From: Oscheius onirici
Lineage: Eukaryota > Nematoda > Chromadorea > Rhabditida > Rhabditidae
DNA: 64,000 nt
Reading direction: 5' to 3'
Assembly (NCBI GenBank): GCA_932521025.1
Contig: OW051470.1
Span: 8,294,501-8,358,500 of the forward strand
The notes under the pieces were generated by a model. It was not told the DNA's origin. It saw only the letters and a program-made list of their open reading frames with translations, and searched no databases. The translations under genes and the position numbers were made by a program. The stretch's first letter is position 1. Every line of letters begins with the position of its first letter. This document shows positions 46,649-57,180 of this stretch, piece after piece.

Positions 46649-47200
46649 TCTCTTGTCGAAACCGAAGCTTTCACCTTCGATTGAGTTCAATGCTCGCTTG
46701 GCGACAATTCTTTAAAAAATTACTGGTAATCACTAAAGACAAAAAGTCCTTACGTGTAATCATAGGAAAACGCCTCTTGTCGAAGTCAAAACCAGCTCCT
46801 TCCAGGCCTTTCAGAGCATGTTTTTCATCTGAAAAGTGTACATCTTATAGGGAAAACTAAATTATTTCTGGCACCAAACGGAAAACGTCTTTTATCAAAG
46901 CCGAAACTGGCTCCCTTTCAGACCGTTTTTCGAATCTGAAGCCTGCTCCTTCAAGACCGTTGAGAGCTCTCTTATCGAAGGCGAAGCCAGCACCTTCAAG
47001 TCCATATAGGGCTCGTTTATCAAAACCAAATTCGGCTCCTCCCAGGAGTTCAATGCACGTTTATCGAATCCGAAACCGGGACCTGAAAGTCATTACCATA
47101 CTTGTTTCCGATTCATTTTACTTTCAAGCTCTCTTCTCGAAGCTCCCTCGAGTCTATTGAGAGCTCGTTTCTCGAACCTGAAGGCACGTTTGTCAAGTCC
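46649..47200 (-). pseudogene. orcokinin / NLP-14-like neuropeptide precursor, decayed or with unresolved introns
   Basis: On the minus strand the DNA encodes tandem peptide units bounded by Lys-Arg cleavage sites: ALNSIEGESFGFDKR, ALKGLEGAGFDFDKR, EGASFGFDKR, ALNGLEGAGFRFEKR, ALYGLEGAGFAFDKR, GAEFGFDKR, GPGFGFDKR and AFRFEKR. This is the pattern of C. elegans nlp-14/nlp-15 orcokinin-like peptides (consensus ALDGLDGxGFGFDKR). Released peptides would act as secreted neuromodulators. Single-base shifts separate some units, one KR has become KH, and two intron-like breaks occur (about 46705-46755 and 46825-46875). No signal peptide exon was found upstream (47200-47300). It could be an old pseudogene, or a working gene with several small introns that I cannot resolve. 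Confidence 0.72.
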
Positions 47201-48232
47201 TGCCCGGTTTTGCTAGTTGTGAACTACGTGTCGAAAATTCTTTCAGTTTAGTTCTGTACGTCTACAAGACGAACAGAGACCACTGGCAGCGGATGATTCT
47301 GTGACTCTACATAGAGCAATCGAATAGAGGTCAAAGCTAGTGAGGACAACTGAGGATCTTTTGGGACTCTGTCAAGGATAGTCGCTACAAATGTTCGGCG
47401 TCGCTAGCTGGTTCAATTTTCTTCTCTGGTACTGAAAAAGATCGGGTTGCTTTAATGTTTGCTTGTTTTGAAAGGTTCTTTGGGATACGGGTCACGTCAA
47501 ATTGTTTCAGAAATTTGACCTGTCAAGACAGGTCAGGAGTAGTCGAGACTATTCTCGACCAGTTTTAACAAGTTTTGTTCTGTCGTGACAAGTCGAGACA
47601 CGTCATGGAATCACCAATCACGGCGTTCCAGTTCGGATGCCTCATATTTGAATCGACAATCCCTGATCGAGTCCGAAAGGAGAGCAGAATTCGATGCAGA
47701 CATCCTCTTTCTTTCAGACATCGACGAACTGATTGAATCAGAAAAGTGAGTTTTGTTACATATACAAACGATGGCTGATCGGCTTCACAACCTTCAATTG
47801 ATCGTACGAATTATAAATCTGGCAACTGGGGCTGAAAAGTTTAATTTGACTGGCTTTGGTTTAACCTTCTTTCCCAAATTACTTGTTCGCTTTTTCTTTC
47901 ACTATTCGGCAAAAAGTTCTTGTTTCTCTGCGTCCGACGCGGCTTGCACAAACTGTATTCAAAAAAGAACGATGCAGTAACCGGTATAGCAGCAGCTACA
48001 TAAACTCGATTTCTTTCCGCCATTTTGCAGCCAAAAGACTTAAAAACTGAAAAGTATGATAAACTTATGCGAAAACGACGAAAAACTCTGAAACCGAGAG
48101 AAAACACAGCGCAGAATGTGATAAGGGCCAAAGCAACTAAAACAGTACGAGGAAATAGAAAGTTGAGTTGCATAAAGAGCGATATATGTATGCTAAACGC
48201 GGCAATTAGTAATTTTGTACAAAAAAAGACTC
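47201..48232. other. intergenic; one exon-like segment and a palindrome
   Basis: GACCTGTCAAGACAGGTC near 47517-47534 is a perfect 8-bp-arm palindrome within a cluster of GTCGAGAC/GACAAGTC words. On the plus strand 47616-47742 could be an exon (SDASYLNRQSLIESERRAEF, then a GTGAGT donor), but no partner exons were found. 48110-48230 is the 3' flank of the zinc-finger gene and matches 31635-31740. Confidence 0.4.
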
Positions 48233-50900
48233 TCACGAGAGCCGTTCAAGGAACAGCTGGTGAGCTTCGGAGGTACAGATGGCAGGATGATGTCCCTTCT
48301 CCGGGCAGTGAGGGCAAGGCGGGCTGACGAAGCAGATTCGTCCAGGATGGAAGACAAGGCAGAGATCGCAGAGGAATCGTCTCTTCTTGCATTCGAGACG
48401 CTCGTCAAAGCTCAAGAAATTGCTAAAATTGAGTTTTTTTTTCAATTAAAAATAAGAAAAAAGGTACCTGCAATGGTCAGAAAAATGGTCCGTGCACCAG
48501 CACCAGGCGCATCTGGCTTTCAAGCCAAAATCTTCCTGGGTGATGCAGAGAAGATCTTCCACTTCTTTCACCACCTTCTGTCTCTTTTCGGCCTTTTTCT
48601 TCTCACTTCTTTTCTTCAGGCGTCTAGCCTTTCTGGCCTGCTGACGACTTTTATTGTGAAGTTTCCTGCTCTAAAATGGCTTTTTGAACAATACAAAAGG
48701 AAAAAACCAACCGATTCGATATCAGTAGAGTCCCATTCATGTTGTCGCTTTAACATGTCGAATTCTTCCTTTAGATCCTGGATTTCTATCAACAGGCTTT
48801 TTATAAGCTGGCCCATGTCCGTGTTCGAATCTTCTTCGGCTCCGTGATTTTCGGGCGACACGTCGAAGTCCGAGAAAGAAAGGCAACTCTCGCGTGGACC
48901 GCTGTGAGGACCCGAGCAGCTTTCCTCTTCTGGCACGGCCGGTTGATTGTGATATTCCTCCGTTTTGGTTATCTGTAAATATGACTGTTTTGACGATACT
49001 GTGCCATAGCCACTTTCTGCACCATTTTCCAACGATATTAGCTGAACTCAACCTTTTGCTGGCTAAATGTAGACAATTTTCTTGCAAAGAAACAAACCTC
49101 GAAATCCTCGTCAGTTCCTCGTCCTCTCGGCTCAATCACGCCGCTCCTTGGGTCCGACTTTTCGCAATCCGACGACCTGTAGTCGTTTATAAAATCCTCA
49201 TCTTCTTCGACATTTTGGCGGGGAGATTGAACAGGATGAGACTCTTCGCCATAAGCTGGATCGGCGTTTTCTTCAGTGTCGATTGGATGTTCTTCGGCCA
49301 CGTGTAGACGACGTTTTCGCTGAAAACCAGAGATATTTCAAGAAGATCATTACTTACCTTTCGCTTACAAGTCGTTTTGTGCAACGGCGGAGCCTGTTCC
49401 TGGTTCTGCTTCTTGAGTTCCTCCATTTCTGTCGGAAGCTTTTGGACTTGCTGATTTTGGCCTTCAGCGGCCAACATTTGCTCGGAATAGTCGCGCGGAG
49501 AGATATATTGGACAGGAGCTGTCTCTTCAAACGGCGAAAGATCACGAAGAGGTTCAAAGGCGTCAACCTCGTCCTGATAGTTGGGGAACTGAAAATGGAA
49601 GATTTCTAATCATTCAGATAAACATAATTCAGACTGACTGTTGCCAGATCATCGACTAGGTATTTAAAGTTAAAGAAAACGAACCTCTAGACCTTCCTCC
49701 GCCTCATTTCGTTCATCCAGACCATTTCCTTTGATTCTTTGTTCTATTTCAATGCTTTTCTCGACGTATTTTCTGCCAGATTTTGGCTTCGGGAAGAGGC
49801 TATTTGGAAGGGAGCTTTCGAGAGTTTCAGAATCATCAGAATCCTCGTCCAGTCTCTTTCGCTCAGTCTTCTGTAACAAGGGTTCAAAGGACGATGAAAT
49901 TCTCAACCTTTCTCAGTCCTCCGAGTCTAAAATCGCCACTTTCTTTCTTCAAATTGATGCGTTCCGACGGCCTGTAGTCGCCCATGCACTCTTCTTCCGT
50001 GACATTTCGATTTGGAAGTTGGACAGTAAGAGGATTTTGAAGAGGAGCCGCGTTTTCCTGTTTGTTGACTGGTTGGTCAAGGGTGACGATGAAACGAGAT
50101 TTGCGCTCCTGCAAAGATTATTTTGAAGAAGATGTAAGTAAATCTTACCTTTAACTTACAAATTTCTCCATGTCTAACTAGAGTTGTTTTTCGAGTGGCA
50201 CGGTAGTTACATTTCTTGCATCGAAAAGGTTTCTCACCACTGTGAATTTGCTGATGTATGCCCAGGCTTTTCAGGCTACTGCAGCGTCTTCCGCACTCGT
50301 CGCACTTGTACTTGTCTTAAGCAAAAATCAGAACAGAAGCTTAACAATACAAACCAGAATGATAGTATTGATGTCCACGAAGACGTTTGTCAGTCTTGAA
50401 TCTCTTGCTACAAGTGTTGCACTGGAATGGACAGTTGATGTCAGTCTGTAGTTTGTTTGGAACTAACACAAAAAATCGCAAACCGTTGGCTTCTTCTTGA
50501 TGCAGCTCTTGTAATGGATCGTCAGTTTGTCTCGTGTTTTTAAAGAATGGTCGCAATTTGGACAAGAAAAAGGTCTTTCGTCCGAATGAGTTTTCTCGTG
50601 TCTTTGAACATTCGCCGGACACGAGCAGCATTTTCCACAATATTGACAAGCAAATTTTTCTGTAAAAAAGATAAATGAACGTGAAAAAGAAAACAGCTTA
50701 CTTTTGTGAATGTTCATGTGGTAGTGCAGACCAGATCTACTTTCAAATGTGCTGTCACACAATGTGCACTGGTAGTCTTTTCCTTCTTCAGATTGAGCAT
50801 CACTTTCTCCGTCTCGTTCACTTCCATCCTTGCCAACACTTTGTCCACTTTCAGCAACACTTGGAGGCGGCTTCGGCTTGATCTTCCTACGAGGAGCCAT
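48233..50900 (-). CDS. C2H2 zinc-finger / coiled-coil / triple CCHC-knuckle protein A
   Basis: The best-preserved member of the array. Start MAPRRKIKPKPPPSVAESGQ (exon 1, 50702-50900). Six fingers follow over four exons: CTLCDSTFESRSGLHYHMNI, CQYCGKCCSCPANVQRHEKT, CPNCDHSLKTRDKLTIHYKS (C2HC), CNTCSKRFKTDKRLRGHQYY, CDECGRRCSSLKSLGIHQQI and CKKCNYRATRKTTLVRHGEI (C2HC). Then come acidic linkers with a repeated YMGDYRPSERI-like motif, a coiled coil (SLLIEIQDLKEEFDMLKRQH), a basic RRLKKRSEKKKAEKRQK stretch, and three knuckles: CAWCWCTDHFSDHC, CDLCLVFHPGRIC and CPHCPEKGHHPAIC. It ends HQLFLERLS. The knuckle block resembles BEL/Pao-type Gag. Likely nucleic-acid binding in the nucleus; function not shown. 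Exon boundaries in the 48.6-50.1 kb part are approximate. Confidence 0.8.
49480..49717 (-). repeat. near-identical block shared with 53651-53888
   Basis: About 238 bases spanning an exon, an intron and the next exon edge match 53651-53888 with only two or three differences by eye, including intron bases. This points to recent duplication or gene conversion between zinc-finger genes A and B. Confidence 0.9.
49991..50505 (-). repeat. near-identical block shared with 58689-59201
   Basis: About 515 bases covering parts of fingers 4-6, the following linker exon and the introns match the D gene almost base for base. One small indel (CTTAAGC against CTTC) and a handful of substitutions are visible. 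The flanks diverge quickly, which favours gene conversion or a very recent partial duplication between genes A and D. Confidence 0.9.
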
Positions 50901-51821
50901 TACGAATCTTGAAATTCACAATTACGTTGAAAAAACATATAAAGCAGAACAATAGAAAAAAATAACTGTAGAAGCAGCCTACCAATGGTCAAGGGAGAAA
51001 CCACCGAATACCTCGTTTTTATGCGCTGAATAACCTTACGAACCCACGGAAATAGTGGACTACAAAAAACCAAGTATAGTGGGCTCAAACAATGCAGCAA
51101 GAAAATTGAGAAAAACATGGAGGAAATGTGGTTTGTTGAAAGCTCGACCGTAACCCATTTAGTTCGCCGCGAGACCCATATAACATGCACACTCAGCCCG
51201 GAAACTTGACAGAGTTGACTTACAAATTACAAGGAAACTTGACTTACAATTGCGAGTCCTCGTCCCTGCAGTGCCGAAGGTTCCGTAAACGAACATGTCC
51301 CCCTGCTGTGATCCTTCCCTCCCTGGCGCTCCCCCACCCCAACGCAATGGAGTTTCCTAACAGACACCGCCCCGCCGCTACTATGGGTCTCGCATCAAAC
51401 TATTTTTTTGAACAAACCATATGCGCTTTTTTTTAACAATTTTAGAGAAAATCATTCAGTTTCTGTGAAATCTCGAACAGGAGGAGACTAGCTATTAGAT
51501 AATTGAGCAAGACACTGGCAGCAAGTGTGACAATAGAGCAAAATGTAAAGTTGCAGTGTCTGTACAGTCGCAATAATAAAACTGCAGCGATAATAAGGTC
51601 ATCATCATGATATTATCATCCAAACAATAAAACTCCCTCATTCTCCTTACTTTCCTTGATTTGGCGACCAAAACTATGAAATAGGCCGCAATTTAGTTGG
51701 AAACACGACGAGAAAACAAGGCAGGCAGGATATCTGCTCGTAGAAGCGATGATCAAGAAAACGGATGTCAAAGGGAAGAAAATTTTATGCAGTAACAAAA
51801 CAACAATTAGAAATTAAGACT
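50901..51821. other. promoter region of gene A and intergenic DNA
   Basis: The first 230 bases are alignable with the upstream regions of genes B and D (see the TATA-like sites). The rest, to the end of gene B, shows no exon. Confidence 0.5.
51014..51025 (-). promoter_or_regulatory. TATA-like box of zinc-finger gene A
   Basis: On the minus strand CGCATAAAAACG lies about 115 bases before the ATG. It sits in a block conserved at the same distance in genes B and D, followed upstream by CGTAAGGTTATTCAGCG and CCACTATTTCCGTGGG. Confidence 0.55.
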
Positions 51822-54800
51822 TCAAGAAAGCTGATGGAGGAACAGCCGATGAGCATAGGAAGGACAGATGGCCGAGTGATGGGTCTTGTCTTGGCAGTGG
51901 CGACAATTCGGTCTCGTCCGGCAGAATCTTCCCGGATGGAAGATGAGACATATCTTGCACAAATCGTCGCTCTCACAGTAGGTGTGGCGCCATTCCAGGT
52001 CCTTACATTGGCTGGAATTGATACTTTTAGGTCATAAAAATGTCATAAAATCACCTGCAATCGTCGGAAGAGTGGTCTGTGGATAGGCAGAAGGCGCACT
52101 TGATTTTCAGAACAAATTCTTGTTGGATGATGTCGTCGAGTTGCTTCTCTTTTTCTGCCTCGTCTACCGGTCGATTTTTGAGCAATTCAAATTCCTTGTT
52201 AACTTTGTCGAGCTCTTTGCGAAGTTCTTGGAAGACTTTCTCGTTTTCTGGGACGACTCTCCGATGTTCTCGTTCCAGCTGGTCAATCTTCTTCTGAAGA
52301 TCCTCCGTCTTGCTCTTTTTAACCGGCGGCTCTTCAATCCTTACTTCTCCCAAAAAGACGACACCGTCTTCGGCATCAGGACAAGCCTTGACCTAACAAC
52401 ATACAAGTCTTAGTTGGAAAAATCTGTATTTGCCTCCAAATCTTCCGGATCAATCTCTTCGAAGCCGTCTGCCTGATTTTTATTGCCGTTTTTGCCGAAA
52501 GTCCAAGGACCACGGATCGGCTCAATTCCAGTTGTTACCTTGAACGTAATTGATCTCATTTGCAAAAAAAAGCAAAATTTTACCTCAAAATCTGCTGGTC
52601 GGAACGTCTCAACTCCATCGAATCCTTCTGGCTGATTGACGGGTGTCTCTACCAGTCGAAACGGTTTCAGTTAGAGAGAGAACCTCTTCAGAAGTTGGCT
52701 GTGGCTTTTGAAACGGCTCGGACAGCGCACGCATCTTCAAAAAGTCGGCAGCCTGGAAAAAGAAGATCAGAATAAGAATGTAGCTGGATGTTTCCAGTTA
52801 TTACAGTTCCCATAACTTTCGGTACTTCTGGCAAAAACTAACCTCCCGGACTCTTTTCGGCTCGTTTCTTCCCTCCTCATCTAGACGATTCCCTTCAGTC
52901 TCTCCTATTACTTCCTCTTTCACGACGTTGTTCTTTTCCTCGTCATCACTTTCAATGAAGATGGGAAAATGTTTGCTGCCTGGCTCACGATTCGACTTCT
53001 AAACTTCTTGTTTCGTCAAAAATTAAGTCTTTGAAACTAACTTTATACTTTTTGGCCCTTCTCTGAGCTCCGAGATCAGCCTGACCCGTTTCTTCTTCTA
53101 CTTTGATGCGATCCGAAGGAGAGAAGTCACCCATATAGTCTTCTTCCGTGATATTTTGAGCGCAAATGGTAGCTTTGAGAAACTGATTTTCCTGATCATC
53201 AGAGGCAGCTTCGAAGTAGTTTGGATTGCTTCTACGAGGTCTAAGCCCTCTTCGCTCCAGCTTTTGAACTGTCTTTTTGAAACAAGTCGTGTTACAATTG
53301 ACCTCAACGTTCTCGACCATTCTCTCTCCTCCGACTTTCATTCGTTCCATAAGCTTGTAGCCTTCCTCTATGGCATTTCGATTTGGAAGCTGGATCGGGA
53401 GATTGACGTCAAGACGAGCTGGAACGGCGTTTTCTTGCTTGTTGACTAGCTGGAAGTAAGTTTGGACCGGAGGACCATTGTGCTTCTAAAATCAAAGATT
53501 CAAATATTAGAAAAGAACAAGTAGAGTAACAGGCCAGCCTGGCCCAAAAAAGAGTAATTCTTGCCTGGAAATCTCCGGAATCTGCCGACTGGAGTAGCTC
53601 GTTTTCATCGAATCTTCTTGGCTGTTTCTGTCCTTCAGCAGCCAACAACTGCTCGGAATAGTCGCGCGGAAAGATATATTGGACAGGAGCTGTCTCTTCA
53701 AACGGCGAAAGATCACGAAGAGGTTCAAAGGCGTCAACCTCGTCCTGATAGTTGGGGAACTGAAAATGGAAGATTTCTAATCATTCAGATAAACATAATT
53801 CAGACTGACTGTTGCCAGATCATCGACTAGGTATTTAAAGTTAAAGAAAACGAACCTCAAGACCTTCCTCCGCCTCATTTCTTTCTTCTGCACCCAGACT
53901 TTTTCCTTCGACTCCTTGTTCCATTTCAATGCTGTTCTCGACGGATTTTTTGCCAGGTTTTGGATTCGGGAAGAGGCTATTTGGAAGGGAGCTTTTGAGA
54001 TTTTCGGAATCATCAGAATCCTCGTCCAGATACAAGAGTCTCTTTCGCTCAGTCTTCTGAAACAAGATATTGCAAAAGATGACACAATTTTCAACCTTTC
54101 CTTGTCCTTCGAGTCCAGTCTGGAAAGTTTTCTTCGAATTGATGTGTTCCGTGGCATTTCGACTACGAGATTGAACAGGGAGAGATTCTTCATGATGAGC
54201 TTTATCGACGTTCTCATGCTTGTTGCCTGGACGGTCTTGGTTTACGATGAGACGAGGATTGCGCATCTATAAGAATTATTTTTCACAAAAAGCCTTTACC
54301 TTTCTCATGCAGATCTTCGTGTGGCGATTCAAGGCACACTTATGACTGGAACGATAGTCACATTCCTGGCAGCTGAAAGGCTTCTTTCCTCGGTGAATTA
54401 GTTCGTGTCTGCGCAAGTCCTGCAAACTACTGTTGCATTTCCCACAAACAGCACACTTGAACTTGTCTAACTTCAAATTATAGACTTGACAAAAGAAAAT
54501 GAACCAGAATGGAGGTTTTGATGTAAACGAAGGCTTTTGACAGTCTGGAACCTGTTTCTGCATGTCGTGCAAATAAATGGATAGTTTTTGATAGACTAAA
54601 CAGTGGATTATACAGAAAACTACAAATCGCAAACCTTTGGCTTCATCTTGATGCAGCGCTTGTAATGGCTCGTCAAGTCGACTCGTGTTTTGGAAGAATG
54701 GTCGCAAATTGGGCACGGAAAGGGCCTTTCCCCTGTATGAATTCTTTCGTGTCTTTGAAGATGTGACGGACTTGGCCAGCATTGTCCACAATATTGACAA

Positions 54801-54979
54801 GCAAATTTTTTTTGTAAAAGAGACAAATGTACGTGAAAAAAGAAACAGCTTATTTTTGTGAATGTTCGCGTGGTTGTGCAGGCCAAATTTACTTTCAAAA
54901 TTCCATCCTCGCCATCACTTTGTCCACTTTCATCAACACTTGGAGGCGGCTTCGATACGATCTTCTTTCGAGGCGTCAT
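51822..54979 (-). CDS. zinc-finger / coiled-coil / knuckle protein B, finger 1 damaged
   Basis: Start MTPRKKIVSKPPPSVDESGQ. A deletion in exon 1 removes the Cys pair of finger 1 and shifts frame; the remnant FESKFGLHNHANIHK is still readable. Later fingers are intact: CQYCGQCWPSPSHLQRHERI, CPICDHSSKTRVDLTSHYKR, CTTCRNRFQTVKSLRLHQNL, CAVCGKCNSSLQDLRRHELI and CQECDYRSSHKCALNRHTKI. Linkers include FLPNYQDEVD-like and EEDYMGDFSPSDRI segments. Next is a long coiled coil (VFQELRKELDKVNKEFELLK) and the knuckles CAFCLSTDHSSDDC, CKICLIFHPGRFC and CRHCQDKTHHSAIC, ending HRLFLHQLS. Use of a downstream start could rescue a five-finger protein. Otherwise this is a mildly decayed copy of A. Confidence 0.7.
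53651..53888 (-). repeat. partner of the 49480-49717 block
   Basis: See the block at 49480: the same exon-intron-exon stretch, nearly identical, within gene B. Confidence 0.9.
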
Positions 54980-55654
54980 TTCGAATCCTGCAATTCATCA
55001 ATTACGTTGAAGATAAGATCAAAATGATAACTAGAGAACAGAAAAGAGCCAGGAAAAACAACGGTAGAAGTATTAAAGTTCAAGGGGCGCCGAATCCTTT
55101 TTATGTGATAAAATAAGCTAAACGACCCTACATAAAACAGAAATAGTGGACTAAAAAACCAAGTATAGTGGGCTCAAACAATGCATCTAAAGGCGCGAGC
55201 AGAGATGATCCAATTTTTTTCGTGGGGTCGACGAGAACTTGTGGCATACTTAAACAGAAACATAATAACGGTGTAAAATTGACAACGATGTAATAAGAAA
55301 CGTGTAAAAATTGGCTGATACCACCGACAGCTTTTTTGAGTTCAAAAACTTCAAATTATGTAGGGTGGAATTACAGGAGCGAATCACCACATGCTGCAAT
55401 ATTCTCCAAAGAAAAAAGAGGCAAAATATCAAAACAAGGTTGAAAATACATAGAATTTTCACTCCCTTCTATCAGGAACAGGTCCACCTTGGAAAAACGA
55501 CATAAATAAAGATAATGATATGCAAGTGAAAGCAATGGTTCAAACATTGTAGGAACACAAAAAAAAGGAGACTTTATACTCTAGCAAGGTAACAACAACA
55601 GTAAATTGGGGGCAAACTATAGGTTTTACGAGAACAGATCAAGAAAATAACAAG
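54980..55654. other. promoter region of gene B and intergenic DNA
   Basis: It contains the conserved upstream block, with AACCAAGTATAGTGGGCTCA shared with gene A. No exon seen between 55250 and 55654. Confidence 0.45.
55096..55107 (-). promoter_or_regulatory. TATA-like box of zinc-finger gene B
   Basis: CACATAAAAAGG on the minus strand, about 117 bases before the ATG, aligned with the sites of genes A and D. Confidence 0.5.
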
Positions 55655-55723
55655 GGGCATTTGAAGAACAAAGGGCCGAGTGATGAGCCTTGTCCTGGCA
55701 CTCTTCTCCGACCAGAGCGACAG
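55655..55723 (-). pseudogene. remnant of the third CCHC knuckle
   Basis: The minus strand reads ECQDKAHHSALCSSN, matching the last knuckle of gene B (HCQDKTHHSAICPSY). It lies just past the early stop of gene C, so gene C once had the full C-terminus and lost the coiled coil and first two knuckles by deletion. Confidence 0.7.
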
Positions 55724-56838
55724 CTAGTCGTCCATGAGAGTTTCCGGATCATCAGAATCCTCGTCGAGAGACAAGAGTCTCTTCCGCCCAATCTTCTAAA
55801 AAAGAGTGGCTTTTAAGATAAAAAGGGCCTGTAACTGACTTTTTTCTTCTGTCCTCCGAGCTCAGTCCGGCCAGTTTCTTTCGTCAAATTAATGCGTTCC
55901 GATGGCTTGTAGTCGTCCATGTGATCCTCTGCTTTGACCTTATGACTGATAGGTTGAAGAGGTTCTTCATGATGAGCTGGATCGACGTTTTGTTGGTGGT
56001 TAACTGGCTGGTCTTGGATTACCATGAGACGAGGATTACGCTTCTAAAAGGACAATTTTGACGACGGAAAAAAGTCTTCTTACCTTTCCATTGCAGGTCT
56101 TCTCGTGGATTTTCAGCTGAGATGGGTCGCTGGCACGATAAACGCACTTCTGACAGCTATATGGCTTCTCGCCAGTGTGAATCCGTCGGTGTATTCGCAG
56201 TTCAGTCGAAGAACTGTTGCGTTTTCCACAAACATCACATTTGAACTTGTCTAAAGATAAATTTAAACTTTGAAAAAACGAGAACAAACCAGTATGAATG
56301 TTTTGATGTTGGTGAAGATACTTTTCTACCTTGAATCTCTTGCTACACGTATCGCACATGAATGGGTAGTTTTCGGCTGTCTAGACAAAAATATGTGTTG
56401 AAAAAACAAGTCAGAAAAACAAACCCGTGGCTCCGTAAAGATGCATATCTTGAAATGTTTCATCACGTCACTTTTTTTAGCGGTAGAAAAGTCGCAATTT
56501 GGACAACGGTGGGATCTATTGCCTGTATGCGTTCTTTCGTGTCTTTGAAGATCCCACGGACTTGAACAGCATTGTCCACAATGCTGACAAGGAAATCTTT
56601 CTGAACCAAACCAGGTTACAAGAAAAACGAAGCAATGCTTACTGGTGTGGATATTCATGTGGAGGGCGAGCCTTCTTCTGGTCTTAAATGTGCTGTCACA
56701 TAGAGTGCACTTGCAGTCTTTGTCTTCAGATGGAGCATCAGTTTGTCCGTCTTCTTCATTTCCATCCTGGCCATCGATTTGGCCACTCTCTACATTACTT
56801 GAAGGCGACTTCGGTTTGAACTTCCTACGAGGAGCCAT
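55724..56838 (-). CDS. zinc-finger protein C, truncated, without coiled coil or knuckles
   Basis: Start MAPRRKFKPKSPSSNVESGQ. Six fingers are intact: CTLCDSTFKTRRRLALHMNI, CQHCGQCCSSPWDLQRHERT, CPNCDFSTAKKSDVMKHFKI, CDTCSKRFKVEKYLHQHQNI, CDVCGKRNSSSTELRIHRRI and CQKCVYRASDPSQLKIHEKT. The linker has EDHMDDYKPSERINLTKETG. The last exon gives RKRLLSLDEDSDDPETLMDD and stops at 55724-55726. The frame is open throughout with normal splice sites, so a shorter, fingers-only protein may be made. The lost C-terminus is traced by the knuckle remnant just downstream. Confidence 0.75.
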
Positions 56839-57180
56839 TTCGAATCTTGAATACGGAGATAAAAATAGTGGAAATGCTACGATAAAGGTAAAGTAACGAA
56901 GTGCCCACAGCGGATTCCTTTCAGGACTCCCCGATTAGGAGAAATCTTCGTTTTGCGCCAAAAAAAGGGACAACATAGCGGCAGATCGAGATGCCTCATT
57001 ATTAAAAGAATAGCGAGAAACTGAGCACGATAATGTGCGGATAAAAATCAATGCAATGAATAGCAATAAGTACGAGAATGCTAAAAACAGAAGAAAGAAT
57101 CTTTTATGTAATAACGTAACAATAACTAAGTAGAATTCGAAAAGAAACAGAGTACTTACAAGTGGAAACAAACAAAAATC
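56839..57180. other. intergenic between genes D and C
   Basis: About 340 bases with no exon. Unlike A, B and D, gene C does not show the conserved CATAAAAACGAG promoter block at the expected distance. Confidence 0.4.

Noticed and set aside
47841..48236. 131-codon minus-strand frame downstream of gene A
   Set aside because: 3' flank of gene A; same non-coding segment as at 31.65 kb.
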